Positions 51,651 to 60,422 of a stretch of DNA of 64,000 bases are shown piece by piece; positions within the stretch are counted from its first letter, which is position 1; each line of letters opens with the position of its first letter. The notes under the pieces were generated by a model that worked only from the letters and a program-made list of their open reading frames with translations, had not been told where the DNA came from and did no database searches. This DNA is from Morganella sibonii. Its GTDB lineage: Bacteria > Pseudomonadota > Gammaproteobacteria > Enterobacterales > Enterobacteriaceae. Position numbers and translations under genes: made by a program. The DNA is taken from NCBI RefSeq assembly GCF_040560245.1, contig NZ_JAKMWP010000002.1. One strand, given 5' to 3'.

Positions 51651-53144
51651 ATGACAATGACGCTGACCACACCGCTGATTGTGACATTTATTGTCTATAT
51701 CGCCGGGATGCTGTTCATCGGCTATATGGCCTACCGCTCCACCAATAACTTCGACGACTATATTCTCGGCGGCCGCCGGATGGGCAGTTTTGTGACGGCA
51801 TTATCTGCCGGTGCCTCTGATATGAGCGGCTGGCTGCTGATGGGATTACCCGGAGTGGTTTTTTTCTCCGGTATTTCCGAATCCTGGATTGCCATCGGTC
51901 TGTGTATCGGCGCCTGGCTTAACTGGCGGATTGTTGCCGGACGCCTGCGTCTTCAGACGGAAGTCAATAATGCGCTGACGCTGCCGGATTATTTTACGCA
52001 GCGTTTTGAGGACAAAAGCCGTATTCTGCGGATTGTCTCTGCGGCCGTGATCCTGATTTTCTTTACCATTTACTGTGCGTCCGGCATCGTGGCCGGCGGG
52101 CTGCTGTTTGAAAGCACATTCGGCATCAGTTATGAAAAAGCCATGTGGCTCGGGGCAGGGGCAACCATTGCGTATACCTTCCTCGGCGGGTTCCTCGCGG
52201 TAAGCTGGACAGATACCGTACAGGCCACCCTGATGATTTTCGCCCTGATCCTGACACCTGTTATGGTGATTACGTCTGTCGGCGGGTTTGATACTGCGCT
52301 GGCGATTATTGAGGCGAAAAGCCCGGCGTATGTGGATATGTTCCGCGGGCTGGATATTGTCGCGATTATCTCTCTGCTGGGCTGGGGACTGGGTTATTTC
52401 GGGCAGCCGCATATCCTGGCGCGCTTTATGGCAGCGGATTCTCATCACACCATCCGCAGTGCACGCCGTATCAGTATGACCTGGATGGTGCTCTGCCTCG
52501 CGGGGACAATCTGTGTCGGTTTCTTCGGTATTGCTTTCTTCCAGCAGAATCCGGAACTGGCGGGATCGGTTACTGAAAACCGCGAGCGGATTTTTATGAG
52601 CCTGACATCCATTTTATTTAATCCGTGGATTGCCGGTATTCTGCTTTCTGCCATTCTGGCAGCGGTTATGAGTACCCTGAGCTGTCAGTTGCTGGTCAGT
52701 GCCAGTGCCCTGACGGAAGATATCTACAAGCCGTTTTTCCGCAAAAACGCCTCACAAAAAGAGATGGTGCTGGTCGGGCGTATTATGGTGCTGGTGATTG
52801 CGGCGATTGCTATCTACATTGCGATGGATAAAAACAACAAAGTGCTGGGGCTGGTCAGTAACGCATGGGCCGGGTTCGGTGCGGCATTCGGGCCGGTGAT
52901 CCTGTTCTCTGTTATCTGGAAGCGGATGACCCGTAACGGCGCACTGGCGGGAATGTTCACCGGTGCGGTTACTGTCCTTATCTGGATTGAATATAAGTGG
53001 TTTAATTTATATGAAATTATTCCGGGCTTTATTCTGGCAGGTATTGCCATTGTGGTGGTCAGCCTCGCAGGCCGTGAGCCGGATAAATCTGTTCAGGGGC
53101 GTTTCTCTGAGGCAGAAGATCGTTATCTCGGACGGACGGAATAA
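51651..53144 (+). CDS. putP: Sodium/proline symporter PutP
   Basis: PutP imports proline with sodium across the inner membrane. The 497-residue protein has about 13 membrane segments and the characteristic FDDYILGGRRMGSFVTALSA, GASDMSGWLLMGLPG and LGYFGQPHILARFMAA stretches; residues of the sodium sites (for example the SDMSGW Asp and Ser) are present. Tandem ATGACAATGACG gives two possible starts (51651, 51657), with AGGAAC upstream. It is divergent from putA and followed by a bidirectional terminator. Confidence 0.97.
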   Translation: MTMTLTTPLIVTFIVYIAGMLFIGYMAYRSTNNFDDYILGGRRMGSFVTALSAGASDMSGWLLMGLPGVVFFSGISESWIAIGLCIGAWLNWRIVAGRLRLQTEVNNALTLPDYFTQRFEDKSRILRIVSAAVILIFFTIYCASGIVAGGLLFESTFGISYEKAMWLGAGATIAYTFLGGFLAVSWTDTVQATLMIFALILTPVMVITSVGGFDTALAIIEAKSPAYVDMFRGLDIVAIISLLGWGLGYFGQPHILARFMAADSHHTIRSARRISMTWMVLCLAGTICVGFFGIAFFQQNPELAGSVTENRERIFMSLTSILFNPWIAGILLSAILAAVMSTLSCQLLVSASALTEDIYKPFFRKNASQKEMVLVGRIMVLVIAAIAIYIAMDKNNKVLGLVSNAWAGFGAAFGPVILFSVIWKRMTRNGALAGMFTGAVTVLIWIEYKWFNLYEIIPGFILAGIAIVVVSLAGREPDKSVQGRFSEAEDRYLGRTE

Positions 53145-53152
53145 CATAGTCT

Positions 53153-53187
53153 GAAAAAAAATCCCGGCGTTGCCGGGATTTTTTTGT
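53153..53187. terminator. Bidirectional terminator between putP and the CycA-type permease
   Basis: ATCCCGGC and GCCGGGAT flank GTT, with seven T on the plus strand and an A run upstream giving T on the minus strand. Confidence 0.93.
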
Positions 53188-53190
53188 TTA

Positions 53191-54588
53191 TTATTTTTGT
53201 GCTTCCGCAAGGCGGTGTTTTTTGACTTTCCGGTAACCGAATGCCAGCAGGATAAACCATAGCGGTGTGGCAATCAGTGCCTGGCGGGTATCAGTTTCCA
53301 GTGTCAGAAGAACAATCACAAAAGCAAAGAAAGACAGACAAACCCACGGTATCCAGCTGCCGAACGGCACCTTATAGACGGATGCGGCATGCAGCTCCGG
53401 ACGACGGCGGCGGAACATAATGTAGCTGTACAGGATCATGCTCCAGATAAACATAAACAGGATCGCTGATACCGTCGTTACCAGGGTAAAGACATGCATC
53501 ACATCAGGAATAAAATAGAGCAGAATGACCCCGACAGACAAACAGATGCAGGTAAAAATCAGCCCTGTTGCCGGTACGGACTGTTTGGACAGATGGCAGA
53601 ACTGTTTTGGTGCGCTGCCTTGTTTGGCTAATCCGAACAGCATCCGGCTGGTGGAAAACACACCGCTGTTTGCGGAGGATGCCGCGGCTGTCAGCACCAC
53701 AAAGTTCACCAGGCTGGCTGCCGCCGGTACCCCGATCATAATAAACAGTTCCACAAACGGGCTTTTATCCGCAGGGATTGAACGCCACGGTGTGACAGAC
53801 ATAATAATGATCAGTGCCAGTACATAGAATGCAATGATACGGAACGGAATCGCATTAATGGCACGCGGCAGTGATTTTACCGGGTCGCGGGTTTCCGCTG
53901 CGGCCGTACCCACCAGCTCGATACCGACAAAGGCAAAGATCGCTATCTGGAATCCGGCAAAGAATCCGATTATCCCTTTCGGGAACATACCGCCGTCAGA
54001 CCAGATATTGGATAATGCTGCCTGATGCCCCTCCGGTGAGACAAAGTGTGTGCCGATCAGGATACCGCCGATGACAATCAGTCCCACAATTGCGACGATT
54101 TTTATCATGGAGAACCAGAATTCCATCTCGCCGAATAATTTAACGGTCGCCAGGTTGAGAGACAACAGCAGCAGAATACAGAGCAGTGAACTGACCCAGC
54201 GCGGAAAATCAGGCGCCCAGTGCATGATATATCCGGTAATGGCCACCACATCGGCAATACCGGTGATAACCCAGCAGAACCAGTAAGTCCAGCCGACAAA
54301 AAAACCGGCCCACGGGCCGATCAGATCACCGGCAAAATCACTGAACGATTTATAATTCAGGTTTGACAGCAGGATCTCACCCATTGCCCGCATAACAAAG
54401 AACAGCACAAACCCGATTATCATATAAACAAATAATACAGAAGGGCCTGCCAGCGAAATAGTTTTACCTGAGCCCATAAATAACCCGGTGCCGATTGCCC
54501 CGCTGATTGAAATCAGCTGGATATGCCGGTTGGTTAAACTGCGTTTGAGTTCGCCGCGCGGCGGCGTGGCAGGCGTTTTTTTGTCCAT
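53191..54588 (-). CDS. cycA: D-serine/D-alanine/glycine:proton symporter CycA
   Basis: CycA imports D-alanine, D-serine and glycine, and in E. coli also D-cycloserine. The 465-residue APC-family permease has 12 membrane segments and closely follows E. coli CycA: LTNRHIQLISISGAIGTGLF, FAGFQIAIFAFVGIELVGTA, SPFVELFIMIGVPAAASLVN and SSANSGVFSTSRMLFGLA. The ATG at 54588 was chosen over an in-frame TTG six bases upstream. It stands alone and convergent with putP. A paralogous amino acid permease is the alternative. Confidence 0.9.
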   Translation of the reverse strand: MDKKTPATPPRGELKRSLTNRHIQLISISGAIGTGLFMGSGKTISLAGPSVLFVYMIIGFVLFFVMRAMGEILLSNLNYKSFSDFAGDLIGPWAGFFVGWTYWFCWVITGIADVVAITGYIMHWAPDFPRWVSSLLCILLLLSLNLATVKLFGEMEFWFSMIKIVAIVGLIVIGGILIGTHFVSPEGHQAALSNIWSDGGMFPKGIIGFFAGFQIAIFAFVGIELVGTAAAETRDPVKSLPRAINAIPFRIIAFYVLALIIIMSVTPWRSIPADKSPFVELFIMIGVPAAASLVNFVVLTAAASSANSGVFSTSRMLFGLAKQGSAPKQFCHLSKQSVPATGLIFTCICLSVGVILLYFIPDVMHVFTLVTTVSAILFMFIWSMILYSYIMFRRRRPELHAASVYKVPFGSWIPWVCLSFFAFVIVLLTLETDTRQALIATPLWFILLAFGYRKVKKHRLAEAQK

Positions 54589-54935
54589 AAACAAATCCGT
54601 TAAGCTAAAAAATAACCATTATTTTTATTCATTCAAAAATGGTGCTGTCTGCGAATAGTGTGACACATTTCTCAGAATGAGTAACGAGGAATTTTCCGTT
54701 AAATTCATGGGGTTGATAGTAAATATAGGTTGTCTGCTATTGTTTCGCATTAGTTTTTTTATGGGTGAAAATAATATTGTGTCAGTATGTATAGCGGGGA
54801 GAAACGGTATTTTTTCAGGAACATTAAGAAGAAAACGGAAATCTGTGGTTGCGGGTCAGAATAGTATATTTTGGGGGCTTTCCGGTTATACTGGCGATAT
54901 ATCACAGGAGTATTTTTTATTGAGGGATCGTATTT
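54589..54935. other. AT-rich spacer upstream of the CycA gene; no gene supported
   Basis: An 88-codon frame is open on the plus strand (54677-54943), but it lacks a ribosome site and any recognisable domain. The region presumably contains the permease promoter and that of the downstream membrane protein gene. No clear operator was seen. Confidence 0.45.
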
Positions 54936-55562
54936 ATGGATAAAAAAACACAGGGAACGACGATGAATTACCAGGTTGTTCCTTACTGGCTCTATTCAGG
55001 AAGAGCCGCCTTTTTTATATTACTCGCTGTACTTACCGGCTTTTCGGGCATGAATGCTTTTCTGCTCTGGTTGTTATTTTACGGTATTGCCTGGCAACTG
55101 GTGGTGTCCCTCCGTTTACATACCTTAAAAGAGAAGGGGCTGGTATCCCGCAGTCATGATATCAGTCATTGGATAGTATATGTTTACAGTATACCGGTGA
55201 AAGAAGAGCGGGCGATTTTAAAAAATCCGTGTTTTGCACTTGAGCGAAATATGAAAGACTTTTTTTTCCGCCTGCTGATAGTGAAAGGGATTACACAGGC
55301 CGGCTTTATTGTGTTGCTGCTGGTTCAGTATCTCCGGACAGAGGCAGACGTATTCAGCCTGACCACGCTGGCCGGGGCATTATCCGCGCTTGTTATGGTT
55401 GTGACACTTTACAAAACCGGGCAGCTTATCCGTGCATTATCTGCCAATGCGTTTTACACGGAAAAATTACAGTCGGAAAGTGGTTCTCTCTGGTATCAGC
55501 TCTGTTTTGTTTCCCGCCATTCAGAAAAAACGGCCGGGCTGGATAAATTACTGGCGTTATAA
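54936..55562 (+). CDS. Inner-membrane protein of unknown function
   Basis: The 208-residue protein has about four membrane segments: AAFFILLAVLTGFSGMNAFL, LWLLFYGIAWQLVVSL, LLIVKGITQAGFIVLLLVQY and LTTLAGALSALVMVVTLYKT. The remainder is charged and cytoplasmic. No family is recognised. The ATG at 54936 follows GAGGGA by eight bases; the ATG at 54963 (MNYQVVPYW) follows AGGGA by five bases and is equally possible. A GC-rich hairpin (55569-55594, arms CCCCGCAG/CTGCGGGG) follows. Confidence 0.7.
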   Translation: MDKKTQGTTMNYQVVPYWLYSGRAAFFILLAVLTGFSGMNAFLLWLLFYGIAWQLVVSLRLHTLKEKGLVSRSHDISHWIVYVYSIPVKEERAILKNPCFALERNMKDFFFRLLIVKGITQAGFIVLLLVQYLRTEADVFSLTTLAGALSALVMVVTLYKTGQLIRALSANAFYTEKLQSESGSLWYQLCFVSRHSEKTAGLDKLLAL

Positions 55563-55614
55563 ACACCGCCCCGCAGCACATATTCTCTGCGGGGAATACT
55601 GCCGTGCCGCCCGG

Positions 55615-55908
55615 TTATTTTTTGGCAATGGCTTTATCGGCGTGCGGCTCGACGGTAATGGCGTGTTCCACAGTCATCGCACCATCTTCAATATCCAGCG
55701 TGATATTCCAGTCGGCATCAAAAGGGACCACCATTCTGGCCGGAAGCTCATGAAAAAAACCGCTGCCGCCATGGGTGCGGAACGGCATTCCTTTCCGGAA
55801 CTGATTAAAATTCATTTTGGTCATCATTAAAACATTGCATGAACGACCACAATCCACCACCACAGTATCACCTGCTGTCAGGTGCATTCTTTTATGTAAA
55901 AACGGCAT
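55615..55908 (-). CDS. DUF1883 domain protein
   Basis: The 97-residue protein opens with FLHKRMHLTAGDTVVVDCGR, SCNVLMM, typical of the DUF1883 family, followed by an MNFNQFRKG segment and a beta-rich end (ADWNITLDIEDGAMTVEHAI). There is no signal peptide. In some bacteria this domain is linked to TIR-like domains, but here it stands alone. AGGAGTGTTATC precedes the ATG. Function is unknown. Confidence 0.82.
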   Translation of the reverse strand: MPFLHKRMHLTAGDTVVVDCGRSCNVLMMTKMNFNQFRKGMPFRTHGGSGFFHELPARMVVPFDADWNITLDIEDGAMTVEHAITVEPHADKAIAKK

Positions 55909-55996
55909 GATAACACTCCTGTTTTTATTGCTCCGGCAGAATAATGATTACTGATAATTACGTATTATCACGCAATATAATCCGGCAGAAATAATA

Positions 55997-56542
55997 TTAA
56001 GGGTAATAGGCATTAACCAGCATACGCGGCTGTAATGCAATCACTTTTTTCTGTTCTTCCGATAATGTATGTGTTTCCAGCCAGCGATCTTTATACCGCT
56101 CGAAATCCGGAGATTCACTCAGATACAACGCCAGAAGATAATCAAAATCACGGATATCACTCTGTTCAAATACAGAAATCACTTCCCGGTAACAGACATT
56201 ATGAGGCAATTTAATGCGCTCGGTTAACATGCATTCCATCAGTTTCAGTGACGGAATTCCGGTATTCTGATATACAATTTTCAGTTGAGTGATCGCCTTT
56301 TCATAGCGGTTATCCACAATCAGTAAATCGCTGTAGAGCTGACGCAGTGCAATATCATCAGGGTACTGGCGGATCAGTGTATCAAACTGATTAAGTGCTT
56401 TTTCTTTCCCCTCATCAGTCTGACTGCCCGAGTATTTAATGACGTATGACATGGCCTGCTCTTTCGGAGCGCGTTCATGAGTATAAGCATAAGATGTAAA
56501 CGGAAGACTCAGCATCCAGGCTAAAAATATCCAATTCTTCAT
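55997..56542 (-). CDS. Secreted TPR-like protein of unknown function
   Basis: From the ATG at 56542 the precursor has 181 residues with a Sec signal (MKNWIFLAWMLSLPFTSYA). The mature part is helical and resembles tetratricopeptide repeats: ALNQFDTLIRQYPDDIALRQ, LYSDLLIVDNRYEKAITQLK, IVYQNTGIPSLKLMECML. Two cysteines (ECML, NVCYREV) may form a disulphide. GGAAC lies close upstream, and the longer in-frame start would hide the signal peptide. No specific family is recognised. Confidence 0.72.
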   Translation of the reverse strand: MKNWIFLAWMLSLPFTSYAYTHERAPKEQAMSYVIKYSGSQTDEGKEKALNQFDTLIRQYPDDIALRQLYSDLLIVDNRYEKAITQLKIVYQNTGIPSLKLMECMLTERIKLPHNVCYREVISVFEQSDIRDFDYLLALYLSESPDFERYKDRWLETHTLSEEQKKVIALQPRMLVNAYYP

Positions 56543-56750
56543 GGAAATACGGTTCCCTGTATATTTACCGTGTATTGACTGTAACATAAGAGTCACAGTG
56601 AAAATTTAGGATGTTTACGAAAAACAGGGAGAGTATCTGCGGGTATGGTTAAACAAAAACAAAATGAAAAAAAAGAATACGAAGAAAGAGAAGGTGACAA
56701 TGTTTTTACAGATTAATCTGATAGAGGATGCCGTAACAGATTCATACAGA

Positions 56751-56798
56751 ATAACAGGGAATGTTCAGGTAATATAATAACCTGATGCTCCCTGTTAT
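56751..56798 (-). terminator. Interrupted hairpin at the 3' end of the glycosyltransferase gene
   Basis: ATAACAGGGA and TCCCTGTTAT form a 10-bp outer stem, with a second inner stem (TCAGGT/ACCTGA) across small mismatched loops. It lies six bases past the glycosyltransferase stop. No long T run follows, so termination is probable but unproven. Confidence 0.55.
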
Positions 56799-56804
56799 AC
56801 AGAC

Positions 56805-57794
56805 CTAACCGGCAGGAATAATATTCTTTTTCTTTGTCAGTGTTTTCCGCGCTATACGCCACACGAAAGTATTACCGGATAATATAACATTCAGACGAAA
56901 TTTATTTTTCCCTGGCTTTTTGATTAAAGTAAAATCAGATTTGTGGTATCTGAAGTCTTTGATATAAGACTTTAAATCAGAATAAAGACCGGTGGCCAGC
57001 ATGTTCCACATAAACTGAATCTGCAGGCTTAATACTTTAGCACGGACTTTGCTGAAAACGGATGACTTATCCGGTTTATTATAAGTTTCAGCAATGTAAG
57101 AAAGGATTTTTTTCCATGCATCGAGATCACTGATATAATCTTCTTTCTTCCATTTTTTATTCATCAGTGACTCGCTGTGATAAATATAATTATACAAATA
57201 TTCTTTTATATAAGAGAATGAGCCTTTATTCAGGCATTCAAGGATAAATAAAACATCTTCTCCCACAACCATGGATGAATCAAAAATTACATTATTCTTA
57301 TCCAAAAACTCTTTTTTCAGCATTAAACAGCAAATATCAAAATAATCAAAGTTAAGAAAGTCAGTAATAACGGAATCTGTGTTATCATAGCATACTGATT
57401 GTGTCGTATGATTGTCGGAATGTATTTTTCTGAATAAACAGTAAGCGAAGTCCCGGTTATCCTGTGTGATTTTATTGACCAGAGTGCTGATAAAACCCGG
57501 TTCATATGTGTCATCACTGTCCAGAAAGCAGATATAACATCCGGAGGCTGCTTTAATACCTTCATTGCGTGCGGAAGAAACACCGCCGTTTTGTTTCCTG
57601 ATATATCGGATGTGCTCATGTCTGTCCATATAACCCCGGCAGACGGAGGCTGTGTTATCTGACGAACCATCATCAATAATGATTATTTCAACCGCCGGGT
57701 AGGTCTGTCTTATCACACTGTCCAGTGAGCGGCCGATAAATTTTTCAGCATTGTATGCCGGTATGATGACCGAGACTAAAGCGTTACTGCTCAT
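56805..57794 (-). CDS. Family 2 glycosyltransferase
   Basis: The 329-residue protein has the GT-A fold signature at its N terminus: VSVIIPAYNAEKFIGRSLDS, then IIIIDDGSSDNTASV and the metal-binding FLDSDDTYEPGF (near residue 95). This is typical of enzymes that add sugars to lipopolysaccharide core, O antigen or capsule. It has no membrane segment. Acceptor and donor are unknown. The neighbouring phosphoethanolamine-transferase-like gene suggests a role in surface polysaccharide. The gene is AT-rich relative to the motility block, hinting at transfer. Confidence 0.88.
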   Translation of the reverse strand: MSSNALVSVIIPAYNAEKFIGRSLDSVIRQTYPAVEIIIIDDGSSDNTASVCRGYMDRHEHIRYIRKQNGGVSSARNEGIKAASGCYICFLDSDDTYEPGFISTLVNKITQDNRDFAYCLFRKIHSDNHTTQSVCYDNTDSVITDFLNFDYFDICCLMLKKEFLDKNNVIFDSSMVVGEDVLFILECLNKGSFSYIKEYLYNYIYHSESLMNKKWKKEDYISDLDAWKKILSYIAETYNKPDKSSVFSKVRAKVLSLQIQFMWNMLATGLYSDLKSYIKDFRYHKSDFTLIKKPGKNKFRLNVILSGNTFVWRIARKTLTKKKNIIPAG

Positions 57795-58002
57795 ATAATC
57801 GACTCTTAGTATATTACTGATTATTCAGTCACAAATGTTTTTATATGTCTGATGTTGATGTAAAAATAACTCCCGTAACGAAATAAACCATTTCCGCTCT
57901 GTCCTGTCAATCGTTAATGGCGGGTGACAGTACCTGAAGTGACAGGCCGGCATGCAGTATCCGGTCTGTCCGGTGGTTTATGACTGACCGGGATATTGCT
58001 GC

Positions 58003-59547
58003 TTACTTATTCTTGTCAAAATAAGAAGAGAACGGAATTGCAGAGCCATCAGTTGAAAGTATCCGATCATGCTGCTTATCCTGTTCGACAATTGACGGGT
58101 CTAATGAATAGCCAAATAGTTCAGATAAAATATATTTGTTCATCAACCCGCTGAGCCATCCATCTTTATTGCGGTATTTTTCAACAAATTCACAGTTATA
58201 AGAAGGATTCCCTGACTTATATAAAAATGGAATCAGGAATTGTTCCGCACCTTTGGAAAAGCCATGGCCTTTGCCGACAATTTCTCCGTGATCAGAAGTA
58301 TAGATAAAGATATAATCATCTGTAACTGATGTCACTTCATCATAAAGCCGGCCAATGACATTATCGGTATGACGGATGGTCAGGTCATAGTCGCCGGTGT
58401 CATTCAGTTGTTGTTTTTCTGTGTCTGTATAGTTTGTATAGGGCATGTGATTACCCCATAAATGCAGAATAATAAACTTATATTCATCCGGTTCAGATAA
58501 GGCCTGCTTTAATAACCCGGGTAGTTTCATGTCATTGTTCTCTTCCACAATGACAGTATTATTTCTTTGGGCAAGATAGCCATATTTTGAACCGTTAACG
58601 CCTGCCAGGGACTGAGCACCCAGCCAGTAGGTTTTATATCCCTGATCCTGTGCTATTTCTATAACCGATTTTTGGCGGAATAAATTTTCTTCGCTTTCCG
58701 GTGTGTAAAATGAAAGCGATAATGAAATGGAGTTTCGTGTTATCGGAGAAGATGAATGTACTTTCTCTGTAACACAGGCATTGTCACCCCGAAAAATGCG
58801 TTCCATCTCAGGTGTCGTTTCTTTGGAATACCCGTAGATATGATACCTGGACGGAGATGATGATTCCCCGATGATAAAAATGATGATTTTATTCTGAGGT
58901 TTTCCGGCAGACACCAGTACCTGGTTTAGTTTCCGGTCAGGATAATTCTCCGCATACTTATCATGGCTGAGGGAAACGGCAGAAAGATACATAATATTTC
59001 CGGTCACAACAGGAAACTTATCCCGGAGGTATACACCCAATTCATAAGGGTCCTCCCTGAAATTTACGTATAGATTGCGATACTCCGGGATGACCTCTCT
59101 GAGCAGAGAAATCGTCAGAAAGCTGAAAACGACCAGCGGGGATAATTTAAACCAGCGGGGAAGACTGAGTTTTTTTCTCCGGAAGCAGATAAAAATTAAT
59201 ACACTTATGCACAGGGCCGGAGATATGATGGAGTATAAGTAGTGCTCCAGCATCAGTGTTGCTTCAGAATTGTTGGTTTCCAGTGCTGAATCGAGTACAC
59301 CTGCAGAAATTCGTTCATGGAATTCGGTGAAATAACCGATTTCGAGTGAAAACACCAGGGTAATAATAAATCCTGCAGTGGCAGGCAGCCAGTGCTTACT
59401 ATTCAGAAGAATAATGGTACATAAAATCAAAAATAGTGTAGCTAAATGCGGAACCGATGAATCACGCTGATACAAAAATGTATTGGTGAGATAACTTAGC
59501 AGCATGATAGTAACGAATAACAGAAGGTATTTATATTTTTTCAGCAT
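58003..59547 (-). CDS. Phosphoethanolamine transferase-like sulfatase-fold membrane enzyme
   Basis: From 59547 the protein has 514 residues: about five membrane segments in the first 170, then a periplasmic alkaline-phosphatase-fold domain. Motifs fit the EptA/EptC (CptA) group: FIIGESSSPSRYHIYGY (metal ligand Glu), SSPITRNSISLSLSF with a Thr in the nucleophile position, and YTSDHGEIVGKGHGF with Asp/His ligands. Such enzymes add phosphoethanolamine to lipid A or core. The start is uncertain; a GTG at 59595 gives 530 residues, and neither has a clear ribosome site. The gene is AT-rich and next to a glycosyltransferase. Confidence 0.85.
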   Translation of the reverse strand: MLKKYKYLLLFVTIMLLSYLTNTFLYQRDSSVPHLATLFLILCTIILLNSKHWLPATAGFIITLVFSLEIGYFTEFHERISAGVLDSALETNNSEATLMLEHYLYSIISPALCISVLIFICFRRKKLSLPRWFKLSPLVVFSFLTISLLREVIPEYRNLYVNFREDPYELGVYLRDKFPVVTGNIMYLSAVSLSHDKYAENYPDRKLNQVLVSAGKPQNKIIIFIIGESSSPSRYHIYGYSKETTPEMERIFRGDNACVTEKVHSSSPITRNSISLSLSFYTPESEENLFRQKSVIEIAQDQGYKTYWLGAQSLAGVNGSKYGYLAQRNNTVIVEENNDMKLPGLLKQALSEPDEYKFIILHLWGNHMPYTNYTDTEKQQLNDTGDYDLTIRHTDNVIGRLYDEVTSVTDDYIFIYTSDHGEIVGKGHGFSKGAEQFLIPFLYKSGNPSYNCEFVEKYRNKDGWLSGLMNKYILSELFGYSLDPSIVEQDKQHDRILSTDGSAIPFSSYFDKNK

Positions 59548-59716
59548 CAGGTCAATGGCCAATATTAAGAATAGTATTAAATTTTTTATCAGCACTAAAT
59601 GCTAAAGGATATCCCGCAGGAATACAATGTTTGGAAAAACAGCATGCTTCATCTTTCGTTAATAAAAATTTTCGTCAGAAATTTATATTGTCAATATCCT
59701 TAAAGGAGGCAGTTAA
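59548..59716. other. AT-rich spacer between transferase gene and LysR remnant
   Basis: No ORF with a ribosome site was seen. AAAGGAGGC at 59702-59710 is an isolated ribosome-site-like sequence with no start codon at a useful distance, which fits decay of the downstream gene. Confidence 0.4.
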
Positions 59717-59959
59717 TATTTTTTATATCGGCCTGCTGGCTTAGGCTGGTTTACAGATGCCGTGCCGCCGGGGTTCGCTGCAGGTCCCTGCAATATGTTG
59801 CAGTACAGCCTGCAAAAAGGGGAAATTCAGATTGTTTTCCCTGAAATTATCGCCGATCCTTTCTGTTATTACACACTGACACCGGCCGGAATTCAGAAAT
59901 CCACCGCGCATCACGCATTTGAATCCTGGCTTTTCAGTCAGGGAAATACAGTCCGCTGA
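59717..59959 (+). pseudogene. Remnant of a LysR-type regulator (C-terminal end only)
   Basis: The frame encodes about 80 residues resembling the last part of a GcvA-like LysR substrate-binding domain: GPCNMLQYSLQKGEIQIVFP, DPFCYYTLTPAGIQKS and HAFESWLFSQG, matching the usual pattern of a basic-rich turn, an FP strand, a YY strand and a terminal AFxxWL helix. A stop codon lies at 59714-59716 and no DNA-binding domain is present upstream, so the gene is truncated. It ends just before the DUF2007 gene. Identity is from pattern only. Confidence 0.62.
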
Positions 59960-59969
59960 AGGAGGTATT

Positions 59970-60383
59970 ATGTGGAACATACACCCGACACGCAGCCGTT
60001 ATACATTGCTGGCTCAGTATCTGTCGCCCCTGGATGCCCGGATTGAGGCCGGTTTACTGCAATCGGAAGGGATTGAGGTGATGCTGCTGGATGAAAATAT
60101 TGTCTGGAATAATCAGATGTATGCACAGGCGGTCGGCGGTGTAAAACTGCTGGTTAACCAGGATGAATTAACCCGTGCGCAGGATATTCTGGCGGATTAT
60201 CATCAGGGGGATTTCGAGATTGATGAGGACGGAGAACCGGTTGAGACAGGTCCGGAACCGGCAGCGGAAAACAGCAAAGAAGATTATGTCAATATGGGGT
60301 TTGTATTCCTTATCTTTCTGACGCTCGGGCTGGCAATTCCGTTTAAGGCGCTGCACCATCATTTGAAAAAGAAAACAAAGTAA
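59970..60383 (+). CDS. DUF2007 domain protein with C-terminal membrane segment
   Basis: The 137-residue protein has the DUF2007 pattern: TLLAQYLSPLDARIEAGLLQ, SEGIEVMLLDENIVWNNQMY and VGGVKLLVNQDELTRAQDIL. An acidic linker leads to one membrane segment (MGFVFLIFLTLGLAIPFKAL) and a basic tail. DUF2007 is annotated as a putative signal-transducing domain, but no function is established. GGAGGT lies immediately upstream of the ATG at 59970. A hairpin (TGCCGGATG/CATCCGGCA) follows before convergent adeQ. Confidence 0.85.
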   Translation: MWNIHPTRSRYTLLAQYLSPLDARIEAGLLQSEGIEVMLLDENIVWNNQMYAQAVGGVKLLVNQDELTRAQDILADYHQGDFEIDEDGEPVETGPEPAAENSKEDYVNMGFVFLIFLTLGLAIPFKALHHHLKKKTK

Positions 60384-60422
60384 ATGCCGGATGAGGGGAA
60401 TATCCGCCATCCGGCAGAAACA

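Noticed and set aside
54677..54943. 88-codon frame upstream of the membrane protein at 54936
   Set aside because: No ribosome site, no recognisable domain, and it overlaps the start of a better-supported gene.
56645..56716. 23-codon, highly charged plus-strand ORF
   Set aside because: AT-rich spacer with no clear ribosome site; likely chance.
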